64,000 nt of DNA, taken from assembly GCA_020744425.1 (NCBI GenBank), contig JAGMUV010000001.1, positions 5,084,001 to 5,148,000 of the forward strand, written 5' to 3'. Below, piece after piece: positions 1-11,155 of the stretch. Made by a program: the position numbers and the translations under genes. The DNA comes from Dactylonectria macrodidyma. Its lineage: Eukaryota > Ascomycota > Sordariomycetes > Hypocreales > Nectriaceae. Every line of letters begins with the position of its first letter. The first letter of the stretch is position 1. The notes below the pieces were generated by a model. The model worked only from the letters and a program-made list of their open reading frames with translations. It did not search any database and was not told the origin of the DNA.

Positions 1-1548
1 CTGCCTCTCCTCATCAGCACTGGCTGCCTAGCAATGCCTATAATCCTGAGCACCGCAAGCCCTCCGACCTCGGAACCCGCGACCAAACAACATGGCTCGG
101 CAACCTATCTTCAGGAACTGTTACAGCTCATCATCACACCACTGCCCCCAGCTACGGGTCTTTTCCCCGAGGAGCGCTACCAATTTCGCACTGAGCAGAG
201 ATGTGCAAAGTCAGAGCAGCCAAAGAGTCTGATGAACCTGGTGAAGAATGCTCTGCTGGAGTATTCTGGTCTAAGAAATCATAGCAGTGGAATCGAACTG
301 CCGCTCGACCACGCTGACTGCCAGGAAAGTCTTCTTGAAACCCTTCGCCTGCTCGTTTTGGTGGATTCCACCGCCGTATCTTACGCGTTGAGCCTCAAGT
401 CCTTGCCCGAAGCCGGTGATTTGGTCCAGAAGGTGACTACCAACCTCTTGATTCCAGGAGATCCCGGAGAATCTCGGATGTCATTCGATCAGATTCTTCA
501 ATTGGCCAATGAGTTGACACTGCCATTTTGTCAGCTCAAGCTCAATCTCGATCTGTCCATGTCGCAGCAAAATCCAGGGGAGGGCGACGGACAGGGAACC
601 CGCTTCGAACTATTTGCGAAGGCTATGGACCGCGCGATAGAGTCTGGCAACATTATGTGGACTAGTCTCCTACCGTGCCTGAGCGACGACATCACCCAAC
701 ATCTCAAGAGTCAGGCACAGAATGGCTTCCTGGACCTCATTCCTTCGACCAAGACAACCAATGTCTCCGAAGCGGCCTCAGGCCAGTCAATTCACATGGC
801 CGAAAATCTCTTGGAAGTTGTGGAGGCCATCATTTCTGGACAACCGCCCCCAAAGATGGCGCACCTCACCATCGCCATGGTGGAGAAGCTAACAGACCTC
901 TGGGAGATCATCGCCGGGGGCGCGCAGGAAAGGCCTGAGATACACACGGCCGCCCTCCAGCATTGGCTGCCTGCGATGCTCCGTTTTGTCACGTTACACA
1001 GCTTATCCTCGGAACCCCCATCAGCACCTCTGCCCAGTGCGTCAGCTACGAAACCGCCCATTCCAGCCGGACACGATACCCGAGCGCGTATTATCCTCGT
1101 GTTATGTGGCCTCCTGCTTGAGCTTGAGACTCTTCCACCCTCTGTTTCCGGCTCATTACCCCAGCAGGTCGTCGATATGGCGATCCTGCTTGTTGATGCC
1201 CTCCCAGAGGACTTGCGTGCTCAGTGCGCCAAGTCGATCCTCCTAACCCCTGGTGCCATGGCCAGTCTCAACATGTCGTCTGATCCGCGACTTTACTATC
1301 TATTCAGCGCACCACATCCAGGTCCTGCGGAAAACCTAATGCTCTCACACCGTGAGAAGCCTGCCACGGCACAGAGTGCAGCTGCCCGCGGCATGGGCGC
1401 CATGTATGGCATCGGGCCGGCCGTCCAGGAGCGCCTCAGTCCATTTATCCTCCGACGATGGGAGTTACTCAGCGAGCCAACCCCTAATGTCGGTGAGAAC
1501 GACACGAGCCTGAGTCTTGGTCTATTCGAAGCAATCAAGATTCAGTAA
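1..1548 (+). CDS. MED12: Mediator subunit 12 (Srb8), C-terminal part
   Basis: Partial gene: the frame is open from base 1 and ends at TAA 1546-1548, giving about 515 C-terminal residues; the start lies upstream of the window. The far C-terminus, with RRWELLSEPTPNVGENDTSLSL followed by LFEAIKIQ, matches from memory the conserved end of fungal Med12/Srb8, where a GENDTSLSL-type tail is typical. Med12 belongs to the Mediator CDK8 kinase module with Med13, cyclin C and Cdk8, and acts in the nucleus on RNA polymerase II transcription. The rest of this segment is a helical, leucine-rich region without a catalytic motif, as expected for the poorly conserved Med12 C-terminal part. No intron is needed in the visible stretch. 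The neighbour RGD1 converges on it. Identification rests mainly on the tail. Confidence 0.75.
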   Translation: MPLLISTGCLAMPIILSTASPPTSEPATKQHGSATYLQELLQLIITPLPPATGLFPEERYQFRTEQRCAKSEQPKSLMNLVKNALLEYSGLRNHSSGIELPLDHADCQESLLETLRLLVLVDSTAVSYALSLKSLPEAGDLVQKVTTNLLIPGDPGESRMSFDQILQLANELTLPFCQLKLNLDLSMSQQNPGEGDGQGTRFELFAKAMDRAIESGNIMWTSLLPCLSDDITQHLKSQAQNGFLDLIPSTKTTNVSEAASGQSIHMAENLLEVVEAIISGQPPPKMAHLTIAMVEKLTDLWEIIAGGAQERPEIHTAALQHWLPAMLRFVTLHSLSSEPPSAPLPSASATKPPIPAGHDTRARIILVLCGLLLELETLPPSVSGSLPQQVVDMAILLVDALPEDLRAQCAKSILLTPGAMASLNMSSDPRLYYLFSAPHPGPAENLMLSHREKPATAQSAAARGMGAMYGIGPAVQERLSPFILRRWELLSEPTPNVGENDTSLSLGLFEAIKIQ

Positions 1549-3021
1549 AACTCTAGGCCGATTCACTATTATTACCTACACACCTTACAACCTCCCCTGG
1601 CTTTGGAGAGTACGAAACCTCTATTGAAGCATTATATCACAACTATATTATCACTCCTACGCCATTTCGACTATCCCGTTTTTCATCCTGTCTCACTCCC
1701 TCGCGAATCTGTCTTGGTCGGCATGTTATTCTTTTTTTTCTTTGTTTTTATTAGGGGGGTTTCCACATTATCACGCGGGTTATTTCATACACTTCCCACG
1801 AGCGCAACGACAAACAAACCCTTAATCCAGCAACGCCCCGACGAATTGGAGCGGCACAGAACAAAGAGTGGTGCGAGACGATATACTTTTGACTGGGCTA
1901 GGATACGGACATGGGGGAAATTGTTCTCATATGCTGTGGAGCAGGGCCTTGATACCCGTTTGTTTGTTGCTCATTTGCATGGCGCCGCATTTGGAAGCCG
2001 ATGATGGGGGTGGGACGGCCCACAACCAAAGAAATAGCATTACAGGCGTGTACGAACGAAACGGGTTTGATGGGATGAAGGGAAAAATTCATGCACATTA
2101 AATGAGGAGCGTGGGATAGGCATTGTGTACTGGCGATTGGGGTTCCGCGTTAGTTTGAGGCTACAAGGGTTACTTTGTACCAAACTTTGTCCATGGATAG
2201 ATAGATGCCCAATTCAGTCTTACTTGGACTACACCAGCTGATGAGCCTGCTTCGCCCTGTGAAGTCGAGCATGGAACGAGTGAGGCTTGAGCATGCTTAC
2301 GACGCAACGTCCTAGCACTGCCCATGTCATCATCGCCACGCCCCTAAGCTCTCTATGTAAGCTCATATCACTGCACGGTTTCGACTTCGCTGAACCGCTT
2401 GGGACGATACGCGTATGCACATGGATAGATATCGAACCGTGTTTCTTCCACACCTCTTCATCGCCAATTAGGATACCAGCCAGTTTACCAGATAGACTAG
2501 AATAGAAACTGCGCGGCCCCTCCCCAACCCGCCATATCCGTGCATGTAGATAAACCTATTCATATCTTGATCCAAATCCTACAGCTGAGCTTGTTCGGTC
2601 CCTTCCCACCTTCCCTCGCAATGCACAGTTCGAAGCAGCACAGCCCGCTCCAGCCCCACAACGATCTTGACGGAAAGAGAAATGGCAGACCAACGCGAGG
2701 GTATTGAACGCGACAGGGTTGTAGCAGTTACTGTACGGTTCCCCGACGCAAAAAGCACCGTGACACAACAAAGGAGGAAGGGAACAAGTAGAAAACAGGT
2801 CGCACGGAAATGCCAAACGCAGAACGTAAAGATGTGGTTAGATGCGACGACATGGCCTCCTCCTCAGTAGTCTTACATTTAACATTAAAAGCAGAAACCC
2901 AGAGACGCGCGCATAAAAATTGTGTGACGCCATGCCAGGTCCAAAATCAGTCTTCCCGCTCCCCCGTCCTCAAAGAGTTCCCAATCACAACTGTGCCGAG
3001 GCCATCGGCCACCGGGGAAGT
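1549..3021. other. Convergent intergenic region, MED12 / RGD1 3' ends
   Basis: About 1.5 kb between two convergent stop codons. It should hold both 3' UTRs; a T-rich stretch near 1730-1750 lies about 190 bases after the MED12 stop. Open frames here are short, overlap on both strands and show no family resemblance. I see no RNA gene or repeat. Confidence 0.6.
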
Positions 3022-5665
3022 TTAGTCCTCGTCAAAGATTTGATAGGTGTTCTGCAGAATTGTATCAATGACCTTGATCTGCCAGCCAGCATCCGCAATT
3101 GCAGTACTGGGGTCGGTGCCCATGAGGGTGGGGCCGAAGATAACGGCAAGGTTGTGCGAGTTCATGCGATTGGTGTGAGAATTATCCATAACACGGTAGA
3201 GATGGAGAGTGAGGGCGCGTAGGGTAGCATAGTTTGGATCGGGGAGGCTGTTAATGATGGCGTGTAGGGAGTCACGGCGGACAACCTCATCATCATGTTC
3301 TGTGCATCAATGTTAGTTCCGGCGTCTACCTGAACGTTGGTTTGGTAGTTGGGGACACTGACTAGCTGCAGCAATGAAGCTGTCGTGGTGCTCATGGGTC
3401 AGGAGCGGGTCAGGAAGGTCTCGCAAGAACAGCTTCAGGAGGCCAGTAACGCTGTTGACGTCATGATAGAAGTTTTCGGGGTTTCTGAAGTCAAGAGCTG
3501 GGTTGGACGAGTCTAGTTTTTGATTAGATGACACATATTCAGCTAGCCAGAGCCGGAGAACTATACCTGTATCGAACATGTTCTTAAGCCTCTGGATATG
3601 GTTCATCGATCCAGATTGTCGGTAGATACCCTCCAGGGCTAGGCCGTATAGATCGGCGGCCTGGATACACTGATAAACAACCATGGGCACTGCCAAGCTA
3701 TCACGCTCGTAAAGCCGGCTCAATGACAGGCCGAACACGGGTTTGTTAGGTGCTGATGCTCCAGGAGGAGGCTGGCTAGGGGCCCCGTAAGGAGGTGGCG
3801 AGCGGCCTGTCCCAGGTGGTCCTGGAGGGCCGGGGTTTCCAGGCAGCTCCTGAGGGGGAGCCTGATACGGTGCCGAGGCCGGAGGAGGCGAGGGCCCAGA
3901 GGATGGCTGGAAGGGCAGAGCACCGAGTTGAGGCGGTCCCGCTGAGCTGAACGAGCCGCCTCCTCCATGGCCGTATCGCTGCTGCCCAGTGATTCGTCCG
4001 GAGACCTGCGGAGGGTGTGAGCTTTGTGCAGGGGGAGCAGTTCCTTGGCTAAAGCTTCGACTATGAGACTGCGAGAATGGGCGCGGCTCATCTGAAGGTC
4101 CACTGGGAGAGAAGGGAGGGTCCAGTCCAGTCGGGGTTTGAGGGTTGCCGGTCAGAGGTCCCAGCCCGAGGGTGCTTGACCTTGAACCAGGGCCTAGGGG
4201 CTGTGGGCCAGAGAGACCTGCCGAGGGGGGAGCAGGTTGTAACACGGGACCGCTTGTCGCAGCATGGCTCGACGACTGTGGGTTGAGGGCCTAGGGAGAT
4301 TGTGAGATGAGAACTCCGGGAGAGGAAGGCAATGGCAAACTCACTGCATTACGTTCATACTTGACATCCCCGCTGCTAGCCGGCAAGTTTCGATACTGCG
4401 CAGTGACATAGTTGTGCAAGTCCTTGTCGTTATCAATGGACGAGACGGCTTGTCTCAAGCTACGCTGGCTGCCTTCGCCCCCTGGGCCCTTGATGGGGCT
4501 GATATTCAAGCCATTACTCAACAACAGCTTCTCGTTGAAGGAAGCTAGAAGTCTTGTTAGCTGGGACTTGGCAGTTCTGGTGTTAGAAGCCAGTTTAGAG
4601 TTGGTAACCTACCAAGTTTCTGCATTTGCAGTGACACTCCCAAGTCGATCTCTTTGATGAGGTCCTGGAGAGCTTGAACAGCCTCGGGCCGCGTCGTGGA
4701 CAGCAGAGTAGCCTTCTCGGCCTGCAATGCTTGAACGTGACTGTGGTATGTCTGATCGGCTGCTTGGACCTTCCTGAGTAGCTCCTCCTCGTGCTGGGCA
4801 GCCGACTTGTGGCCCTTGAGGGCACCGAACATCTTCCCGCTCTGCCGTGACTCTCCCATCTTGACCCTCTCGTAGTCTTCGGAAAGAGTGTCGTACTTGG
4901 CCTTGCTCTTGCGCATAGCCTGTTCCATGTCGGCGACCTTTTGCTCGGCGGAAAGACCATTGGTCTTCCAGGTCTTGCGGTTGCGCTCGGCGTTGGCGGC
5001 TAGCTCGATGATCTCGTCATGCATCTGGTGGAGTGAGCTGGCAAACTGCATGCCATTCTCAGCCATGCGATCATGGGTGTGCATCATCTCATCGTAGGCG
5101 GCGCCGAAGGTCCCTTGGCGGTGGTCGGGGCGGCGCATGCTATCCTGAGTAGAGCGACTGAGCTTCTTGAGGCCCTGGGCATGGTCTTCTTCGAGGGATG
5201 ATCGCTTTTTGAGGAACAGACCGAATTCCTGGGCGAAGAGTCAAGGTGAGCATGGGTACTACAGAGGGACCTGATTCCTTGAGAAGCGCATATTTACCTT
5301 TGCAGAAGCTATGCTCTGCTTCAGACGGTTCAGTAGGGTGGCGATTCCAATCTAGATGTTCCATCAGCGCCGTGTTCAAGCGTCAATCGTGCGTGTTGGT
5401 GATTCAGGCATACCTCGGAGGCCAGGACATCGGAAACCTGTCTGAGCTGTTCGGGGCTTGGGCCGTTCGGGGGCGGAGGGGGCAAGTCGTTGCCATCAGC
5501 GCTCAGCATACCGTTGGAGGTGCCGTCGACAACAGCACCACCACCATTGTCGGATGGCGGCGCATGCGGGCTGGTGGGAGTGTTGCCCAGAGACATGGTG
5601 GCGGATGGATCGCGTTGGTGTTGAGGAGGAAAGGCCTCAGAGCCGGAGTGGAATTCAGAAGCCAT
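3022..5665 (-). CDS. RGD1: F-BAR and RhoGAP domain protein, Rgd1-like Rho GTPase activator
   Basis: Spliced from seven exons: 5665-5414, 5351-5298, 5228-4613, 4544-4345, 4290-3567, 3512-3363, 3299-3022, giving 757 residues with all phases consistent. ATG at 5665 begins MASEF. An F-BAR/FCH domain spans roughly residues 65-345 (EIGIATLLNRLKQSI; FLKKRSSLEEDHAQGLKKL; QKLASFNEKLLLSNGL), then a Pro/Gly/Ser-rich linker, then a RhoGAP domain at about 540-750. The arginine finger is in GIYRQSG and the LRDLPDPLL motif is present. Rgd1 in yeast stimulates GTP hydrolysis by Rho3/Rho4 at the cortex, and the F-BAR part binds membrane. The intron after exon 3 was placed at acceptor 4545 because it restores the F-BAR motif and has a CTAAC branch site. 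Exon 2 is only 54 bp. Confidence 0.9.
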
Positions 5666-6084
5666 GGTAGCGATAGCCAAGGGGGGCCTTGGGGCCTCGG
5701 CGAGAGCTTTGTCTCGGATCTTGTCCAAGGTGCAAGACGGTGACGAAGGTAGTGTCGTTTCGGGGCGTCGGACTTGTCGGGGCGGTCGCTCACATTCCCG
5801 AGGACGGCGGGGAAGTAAGGGCGTCGACGGACGGGATGATTGTATGCGACAGCGACGACCAGGACCAAAGGTGACGACGACGTCTAGAGCTTGGTGGGAT
5901 GGTGCGATGCTACGCAGTTGGACCGGCGGTGGTGACGGTGATGGTGCGAGCTTGTCTCGGAGGCAGTCGGACAGCAGCTTTTGATGAATGGGAAGGGCGG
6001 GCGCAGTATTTGAATCTTGCTTCTTCCTCTCTTTTGTTTGAGGGGAAGGGGACTCGGATGTAGAACGCTGGTCCAAGCAGAGTG

Positions 6085-6112
6085 TCTAGAGTCGAGAGTC
6101 GAGAGTCGAGAG
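6085..6112. repeat. Heptamer tandem repeat (GAGAGTC)
   Basis: Three to four copies of a 7-base GAGAGTC unit in the RGD1 upstream region, degenerate at the right edge. Confidence 0.7.
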
Positions 6113-6595
6113 ACGACAGCCAGACACACAATGCCCAAAAAGGATGGGGAACTTGGATGGTTGGAGGAGGGTGGAGTGGAGGGAAGGAAATTGGGCTGAT
6201 GTGGCTGAGCGGCAGCTGCGGGTGATGGATGACGAACGGGGCCAAGATTCAGTGGGTAGGGTACCTAGATACCTATGAATAGTGGGTAGATACAGCGGGT
6301 TGATACAGTTGATACAGTGGAGGAGTGGGTAGATGCAGTAGGCAAGAAAGTAGTCTACCATATTGGTACCCAAGGTACTTAACCGCTGTGAATGGTTACC
6401 CAACAGCGACGTATAGGTAGGTAGGTAGCAAGCAAAAGTCGAATACGTCCCAGGTCCATTGCCCAACCTCCCCAACTTTGGCACCAAAGCGGGCTTCCTC
6501 AGTTCTACACCGACTAAAAAGGGAACACTGAAGATTCCAAGAGGCAACGCCCTTGCTACTGTTGTGTGTCATGTGCACTAAATGGTGTAAAGTAC

Positions 6596-6633
6596 AGTGC
6601 TGTGATATGGAGTGCTGTGATATGGAGTGCTGT
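6596..6633. repeat. 15-bp direct tandem repeat
   Basis: Two perfect copies of AGTGCTGTGATATGG plus half of a third. No coding role is visible. Confidence 0.8.
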
Positions 6634-6848
6634 TTGTGCTGTAGTTGCTCTAGCCTCTAGGCCATCTGCTGGTGCAATATTGCCCTGATGGTGGGTGGCC
6701 ACTGGCTGTCGACCCTCCCCCGCAGGCCCCTGAGCCGAGACATCCACAGCATGTTGCCGTGCCTCGTGCCTGAGTCTAGGGCCCGTTTGGGCACTTTTTG
6801 AGGCGTTGGCCTGCCGTACTATTCGTACCTGACACAACGTTGTCCCCG

Positions 6849-6894
6849 GTGGCTGTCCCAGTGGCTGTCCCAGTGGCTGTCCCAGTGATTGTCC
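6849..6894. repeat. 12-bp minisatellite (GTGGCTGTCCCA)
   Basis: Three perfect 12-base units followed by a fourth with two changes (GTGATTGTCC). Lies in gene-free DNA about 1.2 kb upstream of RGD1. Confidence 0.85.
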
Positions 6895-7235
6895 TAATAC
6901 TTTCATAGGTGGCTATCAGGCTGTCACAACCAGACTAGAATTTCATCAACAGCGAGAGCGTCACATCCGAGGATCCGACGGCAGACGGGGGACCCGGGGC
7001 AGACGCGGAGAGCGGGGCAAAAACAGCCACCCGGTGACAGGGTAGAGTAGAGAGGAGAGGGGAAATACGTACGAAGTAGCAACGACAAGGGAATTAATTG
7101 GTTTATTTCTGTGGGATTCAAGAGAGTACTGCAGTATTCCGTCGATAATCTAGCTAGGTATCTATCGGTCAGCTACGCAACACGAAAGAGAGTGGGCTTC
7201 TGCATTCTGCGGGATTGCTGCAGTATCTCGTTCAA

Positions 7236-7270
7236 GTGGGAGGTGGGAGGTGGCAGGTGGCAGGTGGGAG
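7236..7270. repeat. 7-bp G-rich tandem repeat
   Basis: Alternating GTGGGAG and GTGGCAG units, about five copies; G-rich on the + strand. Confidence 0.75.
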
Positions 7271-10200
7271 GGCACACATATCCCGACGCACTCACCCTGC
7301 AATTCTAGTGTCTTGACCCAAGACACTACGTAGTATGACTCCGTATCAGTGACTTGACCCGTGCGTGTATTCGTATTCAAGATCCAGTTAGGGCCCAAAC
7401 GCACAACGCCTCTCCACCACTTCACTGGTCCAACGTCTTTCGTCTTGGCGAGCGGCAGGATGCTAAACCTCTTGCGTACTTCACCATGCTCGCTCAAGCC
7501 TCACCTTGTTTGCTCTTTCCAGGTGTGGCTGCGTCGACCATGCCCGCCATGCCATTAATAACGTTACACAACTTACGAGAACAAACTACTAGCCAGGCCT
7601 CATGCCATAATCCTCACTCACCGTCTCGCAAAGACCCCCAGCCAAAACCAAAGCGGGGGTTGTTACATTCTGCGGCATGCCGCGGCACTTGATTGCGAGA
7701 ATATCCCGACAAACAACGACGTGCAGCGTACACCAAGGGCAATATTTCCACTACACAAAACGAATATCTTGTTCGACGATCAAATTGCCCCCCCGCAATC
7801 TGAGGGCAGACTAACAGGTACGTAGACGAAGAACAACCCAGTCCAATTGGGGTGTTTAGACTTGATCCTGGCTGGCGCTCTGACTCACTTTCATCATATG
7901 TTAACTATTGCCTAGTACCACGTAAACTATCGCCCGCACCTATTGTTGACTTCTCAACCGTCAACTTACCTGAAGTACCTCCGTACCAAGGAAGCAATCA
8001 CGACTACTAAATATCAAGGGTTTGCGTCTGTGAGGTGGTAGTGTGAACGTGGCTGCATTAGCCACACTCAATGTCCTGTGGCCCGTACCTTACCTTGTCA
8101 GTATCATCTCGCGAAACCTTCATCTGCGGATACGAAAACGTGCTAGATCTAGAACGCACCACCAACACTACAGGGCTCAGCATAAGAGGTTCCCAGTGGA
8201 CAAAATAGGGGCTACCAAAGGTAACATCTACAAAGTATGCAGTTGTCGATATCACTCGCATGTTAGATGATGCATCGTCCAGGGGGCTGCAATCCAGTCC
8301 ACAACGCGATTACTTCAAGAGACCAGTTCACTGAGGTACTTTGGATGGCCATCTATTTGAGGTACATTGAACACTTCATAGTGGGGACTAAAAATAGTGA
8401 TAATCGGGCGGCTCAAGGCTGGGGACATCCATGGCCATAACACAACCAGGGGCTCGGGATCGGATGTTACTCACTGCATGTTTGACTTTTCTATGTCATT
8501 CCCACATTTGCCGTCTACGACTCTACACAGTGCCTCAAGGTACATTACCACCAAATGTGTTTTCTTTCCTTGACCTAGGTAGTAATCACACTGTCTTGTA
8601 ACACAAGTGCTCTTGTTTGCTGTAATGCCTGGTGCAGGTTGCCTAGCTCAGTGAGACGGGCGCTGGGTTGTCCGAGGCGCCGTGCACCACTCAACCCGTC
8701 ACAACGCACAAAGTCACACTGCGTCGTTTGTATCCACCGAGCTGGCACAAGATTCTGGTGTATTCTTGAGTCCTAATGGAGATCGAGATCAACGGTACGT
8801 AGCCAAATATACCTCAAGGCGTCTGTCGTGGTATCCTGTTAACACATGCGGGTGGCCGAATACGTTTGTCTTTTGGTGGCACAAGTGCTCATGCTGCAAC
8901 GGCGGCCGTCCTCTGGTCCCGCGTCCGTGAGGGCCGTGGTTGATTCCCTAAGTTGCTTCAGCTCCTGATGGGACACCCAAGGGCAAGTATCATAGCAAGG
9001 CATCCTAAACGCAAGGCGACAAGGGAGGAAGGTCCAAAGAGTCATACACAAGGACACCTGCGTGAGGAAACATGCAGACGGAATCTCGCAGATGAAACCA
9101 AACAGACGACAAAGCCTTGCCATCGCCTCATTCACACTATGATGCAAGAAGTTTTAGCCTGGAGTGTTATGCCACATGGGAAGGGCAATCCTAAACGTGG
9201 ACAGTTCTGTCTGGTACATGCTACCCTCGGTTTCCTGTTGTTCGATTTCTCTGTTGAGACGTAAGGCAGATGGGACCACAGGCATCGGAAAAATAGTACA
9301 GCTACAAGGACATAAGATAGGATTAGAAATCGGTCTGACCTTGCTCCTTCCTCTGTGTGTCGCCGGAAGAGCATCCCGATTTTAGCAACACTACCCTACA
9401 TGACACTTGGGTTCAAAGATTCAATGTCCTCAGTGCCCGGCTACCTAGGATCTAGGTTATGGTCAGGAAATTTAGATTCAACGGAATATAAAATAAGACT
9501 TGATGTTAAAAATTCACCGCTCGCTAAAGCCACAATAATGAAATACACTTTCCTTGAATAAACTCGCCCCTTCGCATTACCTCCTGTATGACTATAACCT
9601 CTCATCATACACATCACTCTAAGGTTTCATGCAAAGAGAAGAAAATGACACGAACTATTTGTCGCAGGTGTCGTCTACCCGATGCGTCCAACAAGACAAT
9701 AGGACAGACATGAGTTCTGAATCGACGCGTGGCTCATGATACTCTTGCAGCGAATGGTCTAGTTAACAAGTGGTGCCCTGGGACAGACCAGTCGGAGCAG
9801 CATGGTGGTCCCTCGTCGCAATTAGTAGATAATCCAAAGTAGCAATTTAGCACGGACGGTCGCTTTTAAAATATCTCCGTTCGCCGAATCGGTGTCGGCT
9901 CAATTGCTCACTAACCTCACGGACAACCAAATCACAAGCTCCGCGTTGGGCCAGGTTGCTACTGCGCCTATTTGAGCGTTGCCTCCTTGGCGATTTCGTG
10001 TCAGCATGGAATAGGCAGATAGCCATTGAATCAGTTGAAAGCATGTTCTTGAGACCAACATTTACCTTTCCTTCAGTTGTTCCATCACCACATCCATCGA
10101 TTTTACGTATTCATCATAGCCTTCAACCCCTTCTCCAACCAAGACGACTTGGAAACTACGGTCTCAGCCATATTTTATCTAACCCAGAGTCGCATACCAC

Positions 10201-11094
10201 ACCTACCCACTGATTTGATCAGCAGTTCTTATCAAAGAGAGATTGTGTATGACGTGGTAATTTTGCATTTGAGCCAATATTGCTACAGAAACCTCACTAC
10301 CGTTGCAGTTGCACGGATACGGCCCCGTGCCTATTGTGAAACAGCTGCAAGGTCAACACCAGCATCCTATCTACTCATCTGAGAACATCAAATGATGATG
10401 CTATTTCTCCCCTTTTGGTCTGTTTATTGATTATGCCTATGATGATCCCCTTGTAGCTGGTGGCTTGTAGAAGTCTCCACGTAGGGAGCGGCAGCCAGAC
10501 AAGTCCCTGGGTTCTCCAAAAGGGTCGCCTGCCCGAGTCGACAATGCTCAAGTCTGTGACCAAGGAAAGAGAATCAAGGTAGAATATCTCATTACGGGCT
10601 AGGAACACGGATACCTGCTTAGCTTTTATAAGACGACTTGCTTAGAGAGTTGTGAATCGTCGACCATCTCCGTCTTACATGGAAACTCTAGAGAACCTTG
10701 ATGATGGCTGGTTATAAAGTATCAATACAATGCAGTTACATATCTAGCTAAGAAGTGTATTATTTCTTTTATTAGATGATACTCGGGGAGTTAGTCTGTG
10801 CTATGCTACGTATGCGAATTATTGCAGGCTAGCAAGTGTATTGACAAACCGCTTCATAGCTAGAAGTAGTCAGTAGTAGCCGATTACCCTTAAAATACAC
10901 TCATTGAGACGAAAGGCAGCGAGGCAGGCCTGAATGGCCGAGAATAATGAACCGCAGCACCAAGTTATTAGTCATGGCATCGATACTCGATGAATGAACT
11001 AGGACGACTAATATCCCGAGGGTAGTATAAGCGGGAGAAGTCTTATCAGGACTCAACAGCGTGCGGCGAAAACGGTTACAAAGACAGCCCAAAC

Positions 11095-11155
11095 GACAGC
11101 GTGAACGGACGCAAATTCAGCATCTACATGACTACGGTTCGATCCCCACGCTGTC
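11095..11155 (+). other. tRNA-like fragment with B-box and closing stem
   Basis: Seven bases GACAGCG at 11095-11101 are perfectly complementary to CGCTGTC at 11149-11155. A perfect B-box word, GGTTCGATCCC, sits at 11136-11146. The 7-base loop, the 5 bases after it and the 7-base closing stem follow in exact tRNA order. However, the element is only 61 nt, the T-stem has two mismatches and I find no A-box or usable anticodon arm, so it is at most a truncated tRNA relic. It could be chance. Confidence 0.2.

Noticed and set aside
4557..4613. RGD1 intron ending at 4577 instead of 4545
   Set aside because: That acceptor gives a stop within a few codons with the consensus donor. The acceptor at 4545 restores the F-BAR motif ASFNEKLLL.
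5246..5984. Plus-strand frames over the RGD1 first exons
   Set aside because: Antisense to a spliced, domain-supported gene; no family resemblance.
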